Source of the DNA: Pteria penguin
Lineage: Eukaryota > Mollusca > Bivalvia > Pterioida > Pteriidae
DNA length: 64,000 nucleotides
Assembly: GCA_035048485.1 (NCBI GenBank)
Contig: CM068586.1
Location: 51,822,167 to 51,886,166, forward strand
Direction of reading: 5' to 3'
The notes beneath the pieces were generated by a model. The model was given only the letters and a program-made list of their open reading frames with translations. It did not search any database and was not told where the DNA came from. The position numbers and the translations under genes are program-made. Positions 44,798 through 55,083 of this stretch are shown piece after piece. Position 1 is the stretch's first letter, and each line of letters begins with the position of its first letter.

Positions 44798-46762
44798 TTA
44801 CGCTGTATCCTTAACTTTGACCAGGTAAATATGACCCTCGTTGTTGATTTCCTCTCCTCCCGAAACAACACACACACGGTTAACATTATTGGAAAATGAT
44901 AACGATGTTATACTTTTACCAAATGTGAAGACCTGAATCACTTCTCCGTCCTTGCTTAATCTGGCTACTCGTTTGGACTGACAGCAACTGACATATAGAT
45001 CATTATCAGCAACAGTCACATCGGTTATTTCCGGTAGACGAGGGTCAGCAAAGTGAAAAACGCGTTTGATCGATTGTTCCTCCACGCCGAGGATGGTGTC
45101 ACCGCTTGTACCGTAAACGACGCCGTTACTGAAAGCGATATTTCGTAAATTTTTTGTAGAGATGTTGATCTTATTCAGTAGTTGGCCGTTAAGATCCATT
45201 AAATGGACTCCCCCCTTGTTACCCACATATATATGGCACCGTTCTTTATTTTGCAATTCCAGCGCGCCATATAGCTTTTCTTTCACTGCTAAACCGAATG
45301 GTTTGAAATTCAGCTTGATGATTTCCATGACGCTAAAATCGGACGTTTCCAAAATGTAGATAGAAGCGACACTCGGCACCGATACTGCTATTGTGGTTTG
45401 ATTTAAAACAACGGCAACATATGGTCTTCCTCTCAGTGTCACCGTCCTGCTAAGAGAAAATTCTGCATTGTTGAGGAAAATTCGTAACTGGCCATCAACG
45501 ACTCTTCTCTTCTTATTGTCAACTGTAACTATTCTATTGTCGTCAAGCCATAGGCAATTTGTTACCGACGAATTCCCTTTCTCTACCTCAATAGCTTTTA
45601 AAGGTGAGAATTCGACAAGGCGATGTTTTGAGTCTACTTTTTGTTTCTTTGGTAAAAACCCTCCTATTGTTTTGCAACGCAGAATAGATTTGAAAGGATC
45701 GCTTACCTCGAGTTTGTAGCCAGAGGAGGTTGACGAGTTTTCTTTTTGTTCATTTTGACAAATCAAATGCAATTTAGTGAACCGTTTCTCGATTTCTTTG
45801 CATGCCACGAAGAACTCTATTTCTGTGGACTCCTCTTTGGATTGCATTAGAGCTTGTTGCATCTTTCTTATATCATTTTCTCTTGATTTGTAGGCCTGAC
45901 CACGCTGAGTGGCTTCCGAATGAAGCGTCGAACGGAAATTTTCTACATCTTTAGAGAAAACCGTTTTCAAATTAGTCACGTGATTGATTACGGAATCACA
46001 CGTGTCGTTTCCTAATTTTTGGATAACGTCGAGCTGGGTATCGGCATCTTTTTCTTTACTGCGTTTGGAAATCAATGCTTCCGAGTTCATATACAGCAAT
46101 TTTTCCAGGTTGGTCTCTAAATCTTTGGAAAACTGAGAGGTTTTGGCGCCTTTGGCCACGTTGGGCAACGTGTCTACATTGTCACATTTTCTATGGTCAA
46201 CCATTGTGCATGTGGAGCAACATGCTTTGGAATGGTCGATACAATACATTTCTAAGGCCTTGTCAGGGTGTTCGACACACATCATCTCTTTGTTATCCGT
46301 CACTTCCTTTTTATTCTTCCATATCAACTCTAGTTTATGATCTTCTAGTGCGGGTAGCGAGGTGTGATAATCAGAACAGGTGTCGCACAGATTCGCTTTG
46401 CATTCCACACACCAATATTTCGCTGGTACGGACTTAGATTTCCTTTGACATGGAAAACACTCTGTAATATTTTCTTTCCGGAAGTCCTTCTCCAGAAGCA
46501 CCATTATCTGATGATTTAGCGGGAACTGTTTTGCCACTTGCCGTTTGTCATCTCCCTCTGTGTACTCCACAGTCACCGTTTTCCTACAGAGCGGACAATT
46601 GAAAACTCCCTGACCGAGAAATCTTTTCAAAGAGGAATTGATGTAGCCTCCTAAGCAATCTTCGCAAAATGTATGCAGACATGGTAAAAATTTCGGTCGT
46701 GCGAAAGTATTAAAACAGATAGAACACTGAGTTAGCTCCCCTATAACTTTCTTGTCCGTCAT
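44798..46762 (-). CDS. TRIM/RBCC protein: RING, two B-boxes, coiled coil, beta-propeller-like tail
   Basis: A 654-codon single-exon gene, most likely an E3 ubiquitin ligase. The RING is C3HC4 with C13, C16, C28, H30, C33, C36, C56 and C59. B-box 1 spans about 102-142 (C102, C105, C118, C121, C126, C129, H133, H142). B-box 2 spans about 162-190 (C162, H165, C174, H177, C182, C185, H190). A charged coiled-coil region follows at about 200-345. Residues of about 395-654 form repeated strands of NHL or WD-like type ('VTNCLWLDDNRIVTVD', 'ITDVTVADNDLYVSCC'), as in TRIM56-like and TRIM45-like bivalve families. All zinc ligands are kept and no stop interrupts it. Bivalves have large single-exon TRIM expansions, often linked to immunity; that role is inferred here. 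Confidence 0.93.
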   Translation of the reverse strand: MTDKKVIGELTQCSICFNTFARPKFLPCLHTFCEDCLGGYINSSLKRFLGQGVFNCPLCRKTVTVEYTEGDDKRQVAKQFPLNHQIMVLLEKDFRKENITECFPCQRKSKSVPAKYWCVECKANLCDTCSDYHTSLPALEDHKLELIWKNKKEVTDNKEMMCVEHPDKALEMYCIDHSKACCSTCTMVDHRKCDNVDTLPNVAKGAKTSQFSKDLETNLEKLLYMNSEALISKRSKEKDADTQLDVIQKLGNDTCDSVINHVTNLKTVFSKDVENFRSTLHSEATQRGQAYKSRENDIRKMQQALMQSKEESTEIEFFVACKEIEKRFTKLHLICQNEQKENSSTSSGYKLEVSDPFKSILRCKTIGGFLPKKQKVDSKHRLVEFSPLKAIEVEKGNSSVTNCLWLDDNRIVTVDNKKRRVVDGQLRIFLNNAEFSLSRTVTLRGRPYVAVVLNQTTIAVSVPSVASIYILETSDFSVMEIIKLNFKPFGLAVKEKLYGALELQNKERCHIYVGNKGGVHLMDLNGQLLNKINISTKNLRNIAFSNGVVYGTSGDTILGVEEQSIKRVFHFADPRLPEITDVTVADNDLYVSCCQSKRVARLSKDGEVIQVFTFGKSITSLSFSNNVNRVCVVSGGEEINNEGHIYLVKVKDTA

Positions 46763-46798
46763 GCTTCAGCGATTTATGTTAAGCTGCCACATGCTTCT

Positions 46799-46806
46799 TA
46801 TTTATA
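46799..46806 (-). promoter_or_regulatory. Possible TATA box of the TRIM gene
   Basis: TATAAATA on the minus strand, 37 bases upstream of the ATG at 46762. The spacing would leave a very short 5' UTR, so an upstream non-coding exon is also possible. Confidence 0.4.
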
Positions 46807-47825
46807 TGTTTACTGATTCCTGTGTGAGCAGATACATCCGGAAAATGATGACGAAATGTACACAGTATGTAATTTCCCCGAAAACATTCCCTACGTTTTA
46901 CGTATTTTACTCGGGATTTTCTACTGTCCCGGAATGGGCACAAATCCATCATCTAGATGTAACATATGCCTTAAATTGTAGACAAAAAGCACTTTTAAAT
47001 TGAATTTCACAAATCGAATGAAATTCATAATTATAATATATAAATAAATAATAAAATAAAGCAAAATAAATAAAAACGAGGCAAATTACAATTTCAATTA
47101 TATATATGCTCTTAAAGATACATAATCAACTGCCAAAAGAAATTTTTAAATCATATAATGGGAATTCAAATGTTATCAAACCCTTCAATCATTCTCCTGG
47201 ATTTCAAAACAAAATCAATATTAAGTATTATATAATCAAATTCCTGGTTTTTCTAGATGTCCGCCATAGCCAGTATCTGTATTTTGTCTTATATAATTTC
47301 CATATTGACCACTGCTCATTACCTTTGCATTTTACTCCATTACTTTAATTTAACATTTATAATCAAACTGTTCAAAATACTTTATGGTTTATGTTTTCTC
47401 TAGACATTGGTTGGATTTATTAGATATAGGTTATATTGACATTTAGCATTCATAAGATAGTTAAAAGTTAAAAGAAAAAAGTCGATAAAAAAGGAGTTAA
47501 ATCAGTAATGAAATTGTTTCTTCTCAAAACATTCTGAATGAGTCACGAGGTGTTATTCATTTAGCGGGGCTGGTGAAGTTTGTCAAGGAGAATACAAAAG
47601 TAATACGAAAGGGAATACGAATTAAATTCCATTTATCGTAAGAGAAAAAGTTCGTTTGAAAAATACTAAAAATAATTCAAGGGACGATTGTATGGACAAT
47701 ATCAACATTCTTTTAAAAACACCCCCAACCAAAACAAAATTAAAAAAGAAACAAACAAAAAAAGATGGGGGACAAAAATCAAAAGAAAATGAAATATATA
47801 TATCAATAAATAAGTACCTCGTGAG
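46807..47825. other. Upstream region of TRIM gene, no other gene
   Basis: AT-rich. Small ORFs without features. An A-rich stretch lies at 47700-47800. Confidence 0.4.
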
Positions 47826-47995
47826 AATCTTTTAAATGGTGCTGAAAGTCAAAAACGAAGAAGTACCAAAGGGTAAACCATATCTCATAGTCCATAGAAT
47901 AAAGGGGGACAATATCGTGTTTAGTGTAATATTCAGGCAAATGCGAACTTCAATAGAATCGAGGTGAGAGAAATAAAATATCACTGACATTTGTT
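47826..47995 (-). repeat. Retroelement 3'-end fragment
   Basis: The minus strand 'tggactatgagatatggtttaccctttggtacttcttcg' resembles 4640-4680 and 49570-49610. Confidence 0.5.
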
Positions 47996-48509
47996 TTTGG
48001 TATAATGACACACCCACCGTGGTAATGAGGAGTCAGTGTCGTGACAGGCTTCATCTTTTGCCTGCACTAAGAGTCTAACCCAGGCGTTCTTAGCCAAGCG
48101 AACCACGAATGTGGACTGAACCACACTACATACATTACTATATAAGGTGATTAATGTGTTAACAATCAGGGTATTCCCCCTTTATTTTGATGTGGATGAT
48201 GCGCTACCTCACACTACAAGGTTAAGTGTTTAATTTCCGAACTTTCATTAAATGTCGGAAGCAGTTTTAAATGTGCAACGTAGACGTTCGTTGAAATGCG
48301 TTTTACTTCCCGGATAAGAGATGTTTCAAGGACCTTCGAGTATAGTGTTACACGTCACATGTACTCAAGAAAATTATAACGATGCTACTGAATTATTCAC
48401 AAATACTTCTAACAACAATTCATTGATGTTTCAAAAACGAAAAGTATAACAGAGGATACGCTGTTTCGGGCCTCTTCTCATTATAGTCGGGCATTTACGT
48501 AAACTATAA
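47996..48509. other. No gene seen
   Basis: Nothing that I can support. A weak tRNA-like word 'ttagccaagcgaacc' at about 48090 is too poor to call. Confidence 0.35.
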
Positions 48510-48881
48510 GCGGACCCGTTCAGAATAGTAACGGCTACGTAGCAGCTAGCTCTGCTCGGTAACTGAACGCTCTGCTCGCCTAGCCGCTACGTAGCAAACC
48601 CAGCCTTAAATTCTTATGCTAGCTTTCAAATTCAAAATGGTGGACAGTAAATTTTTCTGCTTTCTCTTCTCTGTTTTCACTTGAAAACACCTTGGTTATC
48701 CCATTCAAAGTAAAAATTAAATCGAAAATGATCACTCTAAGAAAGCGGATTTCAAAATATAAAAGAGGATTTATAACTGTCCGCCATTTTACCTAGCCAC
48801 TAAATGTAACAGCGCTTTCAGAATGATTGTTTATATCAAACCTAGTGGCTAACCTAGAAGCTACGATTCTGAACGAACCCC
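48510..48881. mobile_element. MITE with 'ccgttcagaat' ends
   Basis: Begins 'cggacccgttcagaatagta' and ends 'tacgattctgaacgaacccc', an imperfect inverted terminus. Inside, 'acggctacgtagcagctag' and 'ctagccgctacgtagc' form a further inverted pair. Confidence 0.65.
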
Positions 48882-48894
48882 AGGGGTGAACCCC

Positions 48895-49045
48895 AATATA
48901 CAGTGACACTATCTGCCGGATGCATCTCACAAAAATGAAAGACCTATTCAATGAGCTTAACGCAGTAGATATAGATGTCACTTGCACCGCGACATGCGTA
49001 CGGGACCTCTGATTTTACTGTTTCATCCAATGTAGATGGGCTCGC
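48895..49045 (-). repeat. SINE-A copy, degenerate
   Basis: The plus strand keeps 'acactatctgccggatgcat', 'gtacgggacctctgattttactgtttcatcc' and a remnant of the head. No B box remains. Confidence 0.5.
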
Positions 49046-49074
49046 TGCTTTATATGTAAATACTAAAGACAAGG

Positions 49075-49299
49075 GTGAAGCCCACCATCTCCAGGATAAT
49101 ATCTATTTTTATATCTCAACTTATAAGGTACGCAAGAGCCTGTTCCCTATACGACGGTTTTATTCCAAAGGCCAAACGACTGGCCACTAAGTTGCTCATG
49201 CAGGGATATATTAAAGAACGTCTAAAATCGGCACTGAGGAAGGTCTACGGTCGCTATGGCGATCTTGTACGAAAATATGATGTGCCTCTTCTAGAATAA
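49075..49299 (+). pseudogene. C-terminal fragment of the same reverse-transcriptase family
   Basis: Encodes 'FISQLIRYARAC', 'KLLMQGYIKERL' and 'RKVYGRYGDLVRKYDVP', then a stop. It aligns with the last 75 residues of the RT fragment at 5319-5900 on the other strand. Everything before 'FISQ' is lost. It is followed by the element's 3' motif at 49440. Confidence 0.75.
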
Positions 49300-49719
49300 T
49301 TGATAATATTCTGGAATGCGACTAAATGACCTGTTCAGTGAACACCAAATATGACTTTGTATACCAGTTTGTACTTTCGTATGTACAATTAGGAAACCAA
49401 AACTCTTGATTTTGACATGTTTCTTAAAAACTGCTATGGTGGGTGATGTATGCAAACAGGAGACGCTTACTCTCCCCGGGCACTTGGTCTCATCTCGGAA
49501 TTTTTCAGTATTTCGGGGTTCACAACAGTTCCTTTTTGAAACTTACACGATTTTGTATCGGTCCTTGGGCTTTGAGAATGATTAATGGTTTGGTACTTCT
49601 TCGATATTCATTTAGTATCAACCGTCAAACGCAGAGATACTGCCGGGGAATTTTAGTGTTTACTCATTCTGTTCTTCTTACCATAACAATATTAATATAC
49701 ATGTATTTTCACTTATCCA
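49300..49719 (+). repeat. 3' untranslated part of the RT element
   Basis: Contains 'gcaaacaggagacgcttactctccccgggcac', the best copy of the 3'-end motif scattered in this window. It directly follows the C-terminus. Confidence 0.65.
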
Positions 49720-49915
49720 GACGTTAAGAGGAAAGACAGGTCGCACGGTCGTCGCCGTAATGGCAACCGCAGAAGACAGTGGATTAAATAGGTCATTGGA
49801 CGATCTACTGCGGATAGCCAGAAATAACGGTCGTCACGAACTTCTACATGCATTATCATCTATTCCGGTCATCAGATTAAAACCCATCCTGGATGAGGCT
49901 GATTTAAGAAGTTAA
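49720..49915 (+). pseudogene. Short ORF at the 5' end of a second RT-element copy
   Basis: An open frame with an ATG at 49760 (51 codons, stop at 49913-49915) encodes a Leu/Arg-rich helical peptide ('LDDLLRIARNNGRHELLHAL'). It sits 27 bases upstream of the ATG that opens the RT ORF relic at 49943. 'ttttcacttatccag' before 49720 also resembles a splice acceptor, so a host exon cannot be ruled out. I do not recognise the protein. Confidence 0.4.
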
Positions 49916-49942
49916 CGTTACACGGATTGATTTAGATTTAAA

Positions 49943-51480
49943 ATGATTAATCCAAGTATACCATCGCTTCCTCCTAAATCGGAATTTATCAACATTACAT
50001 TTGAAAATAAAGATTTAGATCTGCTTAATATTTCTAATATTTTCGTGATAATAGAGTCAAATCTAAAATTCCCCAGTATTTCGAGAACTTTAAACCACCC
50101 CTGATTTGCTATCAGTGCAAAAGTCCTATTAAAAACCTTATATTTAATTACAATGCAGTCACATCTAATCTTAATTCATTTGACTCTGTTCCATTGTCCT
50201 GTTCATGCTATAATTCTAAATTCATTTATCAGCCTCCCGACCATATTTTGTACAAGTGATCTTATTTGTATTTCGGATAAATATCTACGCTCACTTTAAG
50301 GCCAAAGTAAAGATTACTTTCCATGATAGGTTCTTTAATGCCTAGATATCTTTGAAGAAGCATCAAATACTTATTGTAAATGATGGTGTAAAAAGGAAGG
50401 TGTAAAAATACATGCCTTGAATGACTGGAATAAATGAAATCTTAAAAACTATCGATATTCGAATAATAATTTTACAATTAATCCCCATGTATTCAAACAG
50501 CCACATTATATACCAGTCCAGTCAATAAGTAAGTAATTTGGTTATTTACATAATACTTATGTCTTCGTACCTGCTGACAAAACAGTGAACAATGTTATCA
50601 TTGTTTGAAAAATATGCTATATTACAGTTCTTAAAAACAAAATTAAACCCTACTTCTACGTATGTTGAAACCCCATTGTTTTAAAACAAGATCCTATTTG
50701 ACCATTGTAAAGCTATGTGTAACGTCAATTTAAACATTGATAAAAACGATCTTCCAACTATGTATTCGCTTCCCAAATTACACAAAAATCCATATAAATC
50801 ACGTTTTATATCAAATTCTAGTCATTGCTCTACAACAGTGCTCTCTAAAAATAATACCTCCGCTCTCACTGCAGTTAAAGACCCTGTTATCAAGTACTGT
50901 AATGTTGCCTTTAGCAATAGTAACGTCAATAACTTTTGGTCTATCAAAAATTCTAACGAAGCCATTGAAAAATTCCGTTTGAGAAATTTTAAGGCAAATA
51001 ACGTTTCTACTTTTGATTTTTCGACACTATATACATCTCTAACTCATGACGTAATCAAAACCAAACTGTTGTCTCTCATACGCTGGTGTTTCAACAATGA
51101 GTCTAAATCATACCTCTGTACTTCAGTTACATATGGATTATCTCTAACAAACACTATGATAATTATAAATACTGGACTTGTACTCAGTTGGTTATTGCCA
51201 TCACATTTTTTATGGATAATATTTATGTACAATTTAATGGCAAGACTTTTTTTTTTAATGGCAAGACTTATCAACACATTATTGGGATTCCTATGGACAT
51301 TAACTTCGCTCCTCTTATAGCAAATTTATTTTCATACTGAGACTTTATGCATTCTATTCAAACCTCTAAACGTTTATACCTCATTGATAAGTTCAATCAC
51401 ACCTTTAGATATTTTAGTTACCGATAACCCTGAGTTTTAAAACTATATTACTGACATTCGCCTTTAGAATTAATTGTTTT
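49943..51480 (+). pseudogene. Degenerate reverse transcriptase of a Penelope-like-type retroelement
   Basis: Read across several frameshifts and stops, it begins 'MINPSIPSLPPKSEF' at 49943. It then shows 'ICYQCKSPIKNLIFNYN' (about 50105), 'VFVPADKTVNNVIIV' (about 50562), 'LPKLHKNPYKSRFI' (about 50775), 'FDFSTLYTSL' (about 51015) and 'GIPMDINFAPLIANLF' (about 51285). The last two are the RT palm motifs A and B. The catalytic 'YxDD' position at about 51415 reads 'RYFSYR', so the active site is gone. Only 50715-51320 is open. It lies head to tail behind the 3' end of another copy (49075-49719). The family name is from memory. Confidence 0.75.
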
Positions 51481-51605
51481 CCCTAGTGCATCTTGTTGTT
51501 TCTTGTATATAAACAATATAAATATATATATAAGTATGAGCACTTGACATTTTCTTCGAATTTGACACTGATACAATGATTAATAAACTTAAACCTTAAT
51601 GGTCT

Positions 51606-51810
51606 AAAATTTGTTAAATCGAACGACATACAAAACCAGTACAAAGAAAAGCAATTTGAAAAGAAACCAAAAAGCGTCTACTTCAGGAGCATTTGAAAAC
51701 CCCCTAAAGAGAGTAAGATCAGGTGCATGTTGACAGTAAGTATCTCCTGTTTGCAAGCACAACCTGCCAAATACATCCAGTAGAAACATTTCATAAGGAC
51801 GTTGATAGCG
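51606..51810 (-). repeat. Retroelement 3'-end fragment
   Basis: The minus strand carries 'aacaggagatacttactgtc' and 'gatcttactctc', the recurring motif, in opposite direction to the RT relic before it. Confidence 0.55.
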
Positions 51811-51957
51811 AGTCTGATCAGAAGAGTGTCAGTGCATAACCATTCATAATTCATCTTTTATTCCAGTAGAAACTCATCTCCCATGATGTACAACATCTAA
51901 ATTCAAAAATGCAGAGTACTGGTCATGGGCAATAAACAAGAGACCAAATTGTGAATC

Positions 51958-51963
51958 TTTATT
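51958..51963 (-). promoter_or_regulatory. Polyadenylation signal AATAAA of VMO1
   Basis: AATAAA on the minus strand, 15 bases beyond the VMO1 stop codon, implying a very short 3' UTR. Confidence 0.55.
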
Positions 51964-51977
51964 GATAATTCAATGAC

Positions 51978-52232
51978 TCATCTATAATTGAAATTGCAGC
52001 AGAAGAATTTTACATCATTCAATGCTGTGTCATCGCCACTGTGCTGTGATTTTTCAAATTTGATCTGTAAACCGCAAATGTCGGAGTTTGGTGAGCATTG
52101 GCTACTCCAACCTCCCCAAGATCCCCAAACGCCTTCCAAATCACTGTTGATATTCAGTTCCCTGGAATATCCAGTGCCTTCATTTCTACACTTGAATTTA
52201 ATCGAGTTCGCAGCCGTGTCGTCTCCCTTGCC
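51978..52232 (-). CDS. VMO1: VMO1 exon 4 (last)
   Basis: The acceptor 'gtatgttacag' is read on the minus strand. 84 codons and TGA. Includes 'GKGDDTAANS', 'GVWGSWGGWSSQC' and 'SGDDTALNDVKFFCC'. Confidence 0.9.
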   Translation of the reverse strand, partial: GKGDDTAANSIKFKCRNEGTGYSRELNINSDLEGVWGSWGGWSSQCSPNSDICGLQIKFEKSQHSGDDTALNDVKFFCCNFNYR

Positions 52233-54976
52233 CTGTAACATACACATGCAGTCATATAATCATTTATGACTGCAATAGACACCGGTTTCTTAAAATACAT
52301 TGATACACTTTCTTTATTACGACGCAGAAATAAATCAAATCTTTAAACCTTTCAAATTGAAGAATACCTCGTAAACTACTTTATTTCCAATAGTCTAGAC
52401 GTACATGTAGATATCATTTCCATATAATAGGGGAAGCCGGCGTGGCCTAGGGGTATCGCGTCGGACTCCTGATCGGGAGGCCGGTGTTCGAGTCCCGCTC
52501 TGGCCATGCCGGTGTCATTTCTTTCGGATGAGACAGTAAAAACTGAGGTCCCGTGTCGTGGTATGCATGGCACGTTAAAGATCCCTCACTGGTCAAAATC
52601 TGTATGCCCCGCATCAGGCAGATGCCGTCACCATATACGTGAAATATTCGTGGTGTGACGTAAAACAAAAATCAATCAATCAATCAATCGATCCATATAA
52701 TAGGGCCGGAAACCTTAATTCTTATCACTTGTTTGAGGAATTCCAGTGTTGTACTATAGTAATAAGATCATAAGAAAATAAGGAAGAAACTAGAAATTAT
52801 TAATTTTGGAACTGGGTAATATACCTGTTTCCCTTCGACTCTTAACTGAAATGCAGCTAGATAGCTATGGTCACCTTCACAGCGTCTCACTTCCAGCCAT
52901 CCTCCCCACATTTGGTTATTTGCTCTTCCTTCAATAACGGTATTGTCAGAGCAAATCAAAGCAATATTGTTCAAAGCCGTGTCATCACCACGTCCTTGTG
53001 GTCGTTCAACCTACAATGAGAAACGTGACTTCTTTAGTGATAGAAATGTAAAATACGAAAATAATATAATGTCACATGACTATGGCACTAACAACAATGT
53101 GCTACTCTAGACATTCACGGACCCCTGAAATTCGGAGGTGAGAACAGGTATAGGGGAGGAGTAAGACTCTCGTATTTGACTAAACACACCTGCCATGAAT
53201 GTCATCACATACAGCAATTTGCCCACATGTCCTGGACGATACAAAGCGTTTGATTAAGATATTTTATCAATGCCAAGAAACTGAGGCAGACTATAAAATA
53301 ATAAATATAATTATCTATTCTGAATAATTAATTTAGATATAACTAAAATTGATTTGAAAGTAAGATCAAGCCAACTACAAAACAAAATACAACAACCTTT
53401 AGGATATATTGATAAGTAAAGGTATAAGGTACAATTCAAATATATTGTATGATTTGCGAATAAACAACTCATAATCTCATTAATGTATTTATCGTATTTG
53501 AATTTTACTCACCAAGTCACACCCTCCTTAATTTCTAGTTCCCCATCAATTTATTGAAAGAAGTGTAAAACAAATGTTATAAAGGAAAACGGCTTACAAT
53601 CTTTGATAAATAGACATATACACATTTTCAAATTTACCTTTATTTTATAAGCAATCGCAAATGTATTGTATGGACAGAAAACTGCTGGACCCCAGGAGCC
53701 CCATATTCCACCATTATGAACAGCCAGCGAATTCTCATAACGCCTTCCAAAGTATGCTGAAACTTTTATTCAAAGAATAAACGATACATATACTTGATCA
53801 AAATTCGTGAAATATAATTGACCATGAGTAGGGTAACAATCCAAATATACCATACAGATTAACAATATATTTCCACAACGAACGGATGTTTGAAAATATA
53901 ATAGGAGAAAGTTTGCTTCACAAATGTATATGAAATGTAATTTTAATTACCAACATATGGATACATTTCACTAGATTATAGGCGTCTCTACGTGTTTGTG
54001 TGAGTGTAATTGTTTATGCATGTGTTTTATGTGTTTCTGTGTGTAAGGATGTGTTTGAAATGAGTCGGTGGATATGGGATGACATATCCCCTATTCGGAT
54101 ATTTCTAACTTTGGCATTCAATCGGAGTTATAGTAATTAAAATCGTTTTGGAATGATTCTTTATTCTCGAGACAGTTTAGATATATATGACCATAGGTGT
54201 GAAAAAGTATCCACTGTGCATCTGAATCTATATACAGTTATCAAATCACCTTTTCAGAAGATTTTTGTTTTGAGTTGATAGTATTACAACAGACACACCC
54301 GAGGCAGCGTGGCATCTTTTAATATCCACGCCTATTATGACACTGGACATCAATTTTTATTTTCTATTCAGAAAGTGAGGACAATGGGATGCCCACCGGG
54401 AGAGTCAAACCCGAGACCTTAGGAACCGAACACCTTATCCACTATGCCACAATGGTTTGAATAAATTTTTGGCATTTCTTGAGACATTATGGGTAAATAC
54501 TAAATACTGGAAAATCAAATCTGAAATAAAACCAAAGTGAGAAATACTTCAATGAAAAAGCAACACAATGAAATAAATGACATCCCCCGGCAGGTAGGAC
54601 GTCAACATAATATTTTCATGATCAAATCTCATAAGAGAGGAGAGTATTTAGTAAAAGAGAAAACAGAAGACATATGACAAAGCTGTATGACACAAATCAC
54701 CAAGGACATGCACACAAAACATGATAATAGTAGAATATACATGGTAACTTACATTCTTAATCAGATATATGTTAGCTTTTCACTGATTTTGTATGTCCTG
54801 TGGTTTCATGATTTTTGGACTTGTGGTTCGGATTTATCCATCATCTTTACATTTCAATACTTATGCCAAGTAACGATTGGTATTCGAAAACATATATAAA
54901 GTAAGAGATAAAACAATTTACTGTAAAACATACCCATAGGCAGGATAGCAAAACATAGGATACTGGTGAACTGCAT
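51978..54976 (-). CDS. VMO1: Vitelline membrane outer layer protein 1 (VMO1) homologue
   Basis: Four exons on the minus strand: 54976-54934, 53756-53637, 53010-52825 and 52232-51978, about 200 residues. Exon 1 is a signal peptide ('MQFTSILCFAILPM'). The rest has the three-fold beta-prism pattern of VMO1: 'NGGIWGSWG..VFCP', 'GRGDDTALNNIALIC', 'MWGGWLEVRRC', 'GKGDDTAANSIKFKC', 'GVWGSWGGWSSQC' and 'SGDDTALNDVKFFCC'. VMO1 proteins are secreted, carbohydrate-binding-type proteins of egg coats and mucous secretions. Exons 3 and 4 join in phase. Exon 2 and exon 3, joined at their only good GT-AG sites, are out of phase by one base at an AAAA run. The promoter and exon 1 are duplicated in inverse orientation near 61165. 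Confidence 0.88.
52433..52691 (+). repeat. SINE-A in VMO1 intron 3, with 14-bp target-site duplication
   Basis: 'tccatataataggg' stands at 52419-52432 and again at 52692-52705. The element starts 'gaagccggcgtggcctaggg', has B box 'gtgttcgagtcccgc' and ends in (AATC)n. It is opposite in direction to the gene. Confidence 0.93.
52825..53010 (-). CDS. VMO1: VMO1 exon 3
   Basis: Begins 'VERPQGRGDDTALNN' in phase 0 after the acceptor 'cattgtag' and ends 'VEGKQ' before 'gtatat'. 62 codons. Confidence 0.88.
53095..53215 (-). repeat. Retroelement 3'-end fragment in VMO1 intron 2
   Basis: Close to 1571-1690 ('ggcactaacaacaat', 'attca.ggacccct', 'ggaggagtaag...tctc', 'cgccatgaat'-type end). Confidence 0.55.
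53637..53756 (-). CDS. VMO1: VMO1 exon 2
   Basis: The acceptor is 'aaagtttcag'. The exon encodes 'ENSLAVHNGGIWGSWG' to 'FAIAYKIK'. It ends AAAAG|gtaaat, one base more than the phase of exon 3 allows. Confidence 0.85.
54290..54462 (-). repeat. SINE-A copy, degenerate, in VMO1 intron 1
   Basis: The plus strand keeps 'acacccgaggcagcgtggcatcttttaa' and a decayed head 'agagtcaaacccgagacc...ccttatccactatgccaca'. Confidence 0.6.
54776..54858 (+). repeat. Retroelement 3' fragment inside the inverted-repeat arm
   Basis: 'cactgattttgtatgtcctgtggtttcatgatttttgg' equals, on the opposite strand, 4985-5075 behind the RT fragment. It is absent from the right arm near 61285 and so was inserted after the inverted duplication. 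Confidence 0.65.
54934..54976 (-). CDS. VMO1: VMO1 exon 1 (signal peptide)
   Basis: ATG at 54976-54974, 14 codons plus one base, donor g|gtatgt. The encoded peptide is hydrophobic with a likely cleavage site just after the junction. Confidence 0.8.
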
Positions 54977-55076
54977 AGTGGATGATTTCTCTCGTGTGCC
55001 TCTTTCAACTTGTTAGAGATGTACTTCTTCAAGTTTCAATACGGTAATAATGCATAGTGTTGCTACATAAGGGTTC

Positions 55077-55083
55077 TTATATA
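55077..55083 (-). promoter_or_regulatory. TATA box of VMO1
   Basis: 'gtatataag' on the minus strand, about 100 bases upstream of the ATG. The whole box is deleted from the duplicated copy on the right arm. Confidence 0.6.

Noticed and set aside
45162..46437. Plus-strand ORFs opposite the TRIM gene
   Set aside because: Antisense shadows of the 654-codon TRIM ORF, with no features of their own.
50715..51320. 201-codon ORF as a live gene
   Set aside because: It is only the part of a decayed reverse transcriptase that happens to be open. The flanking motifs are out of frame and the active site is missing.
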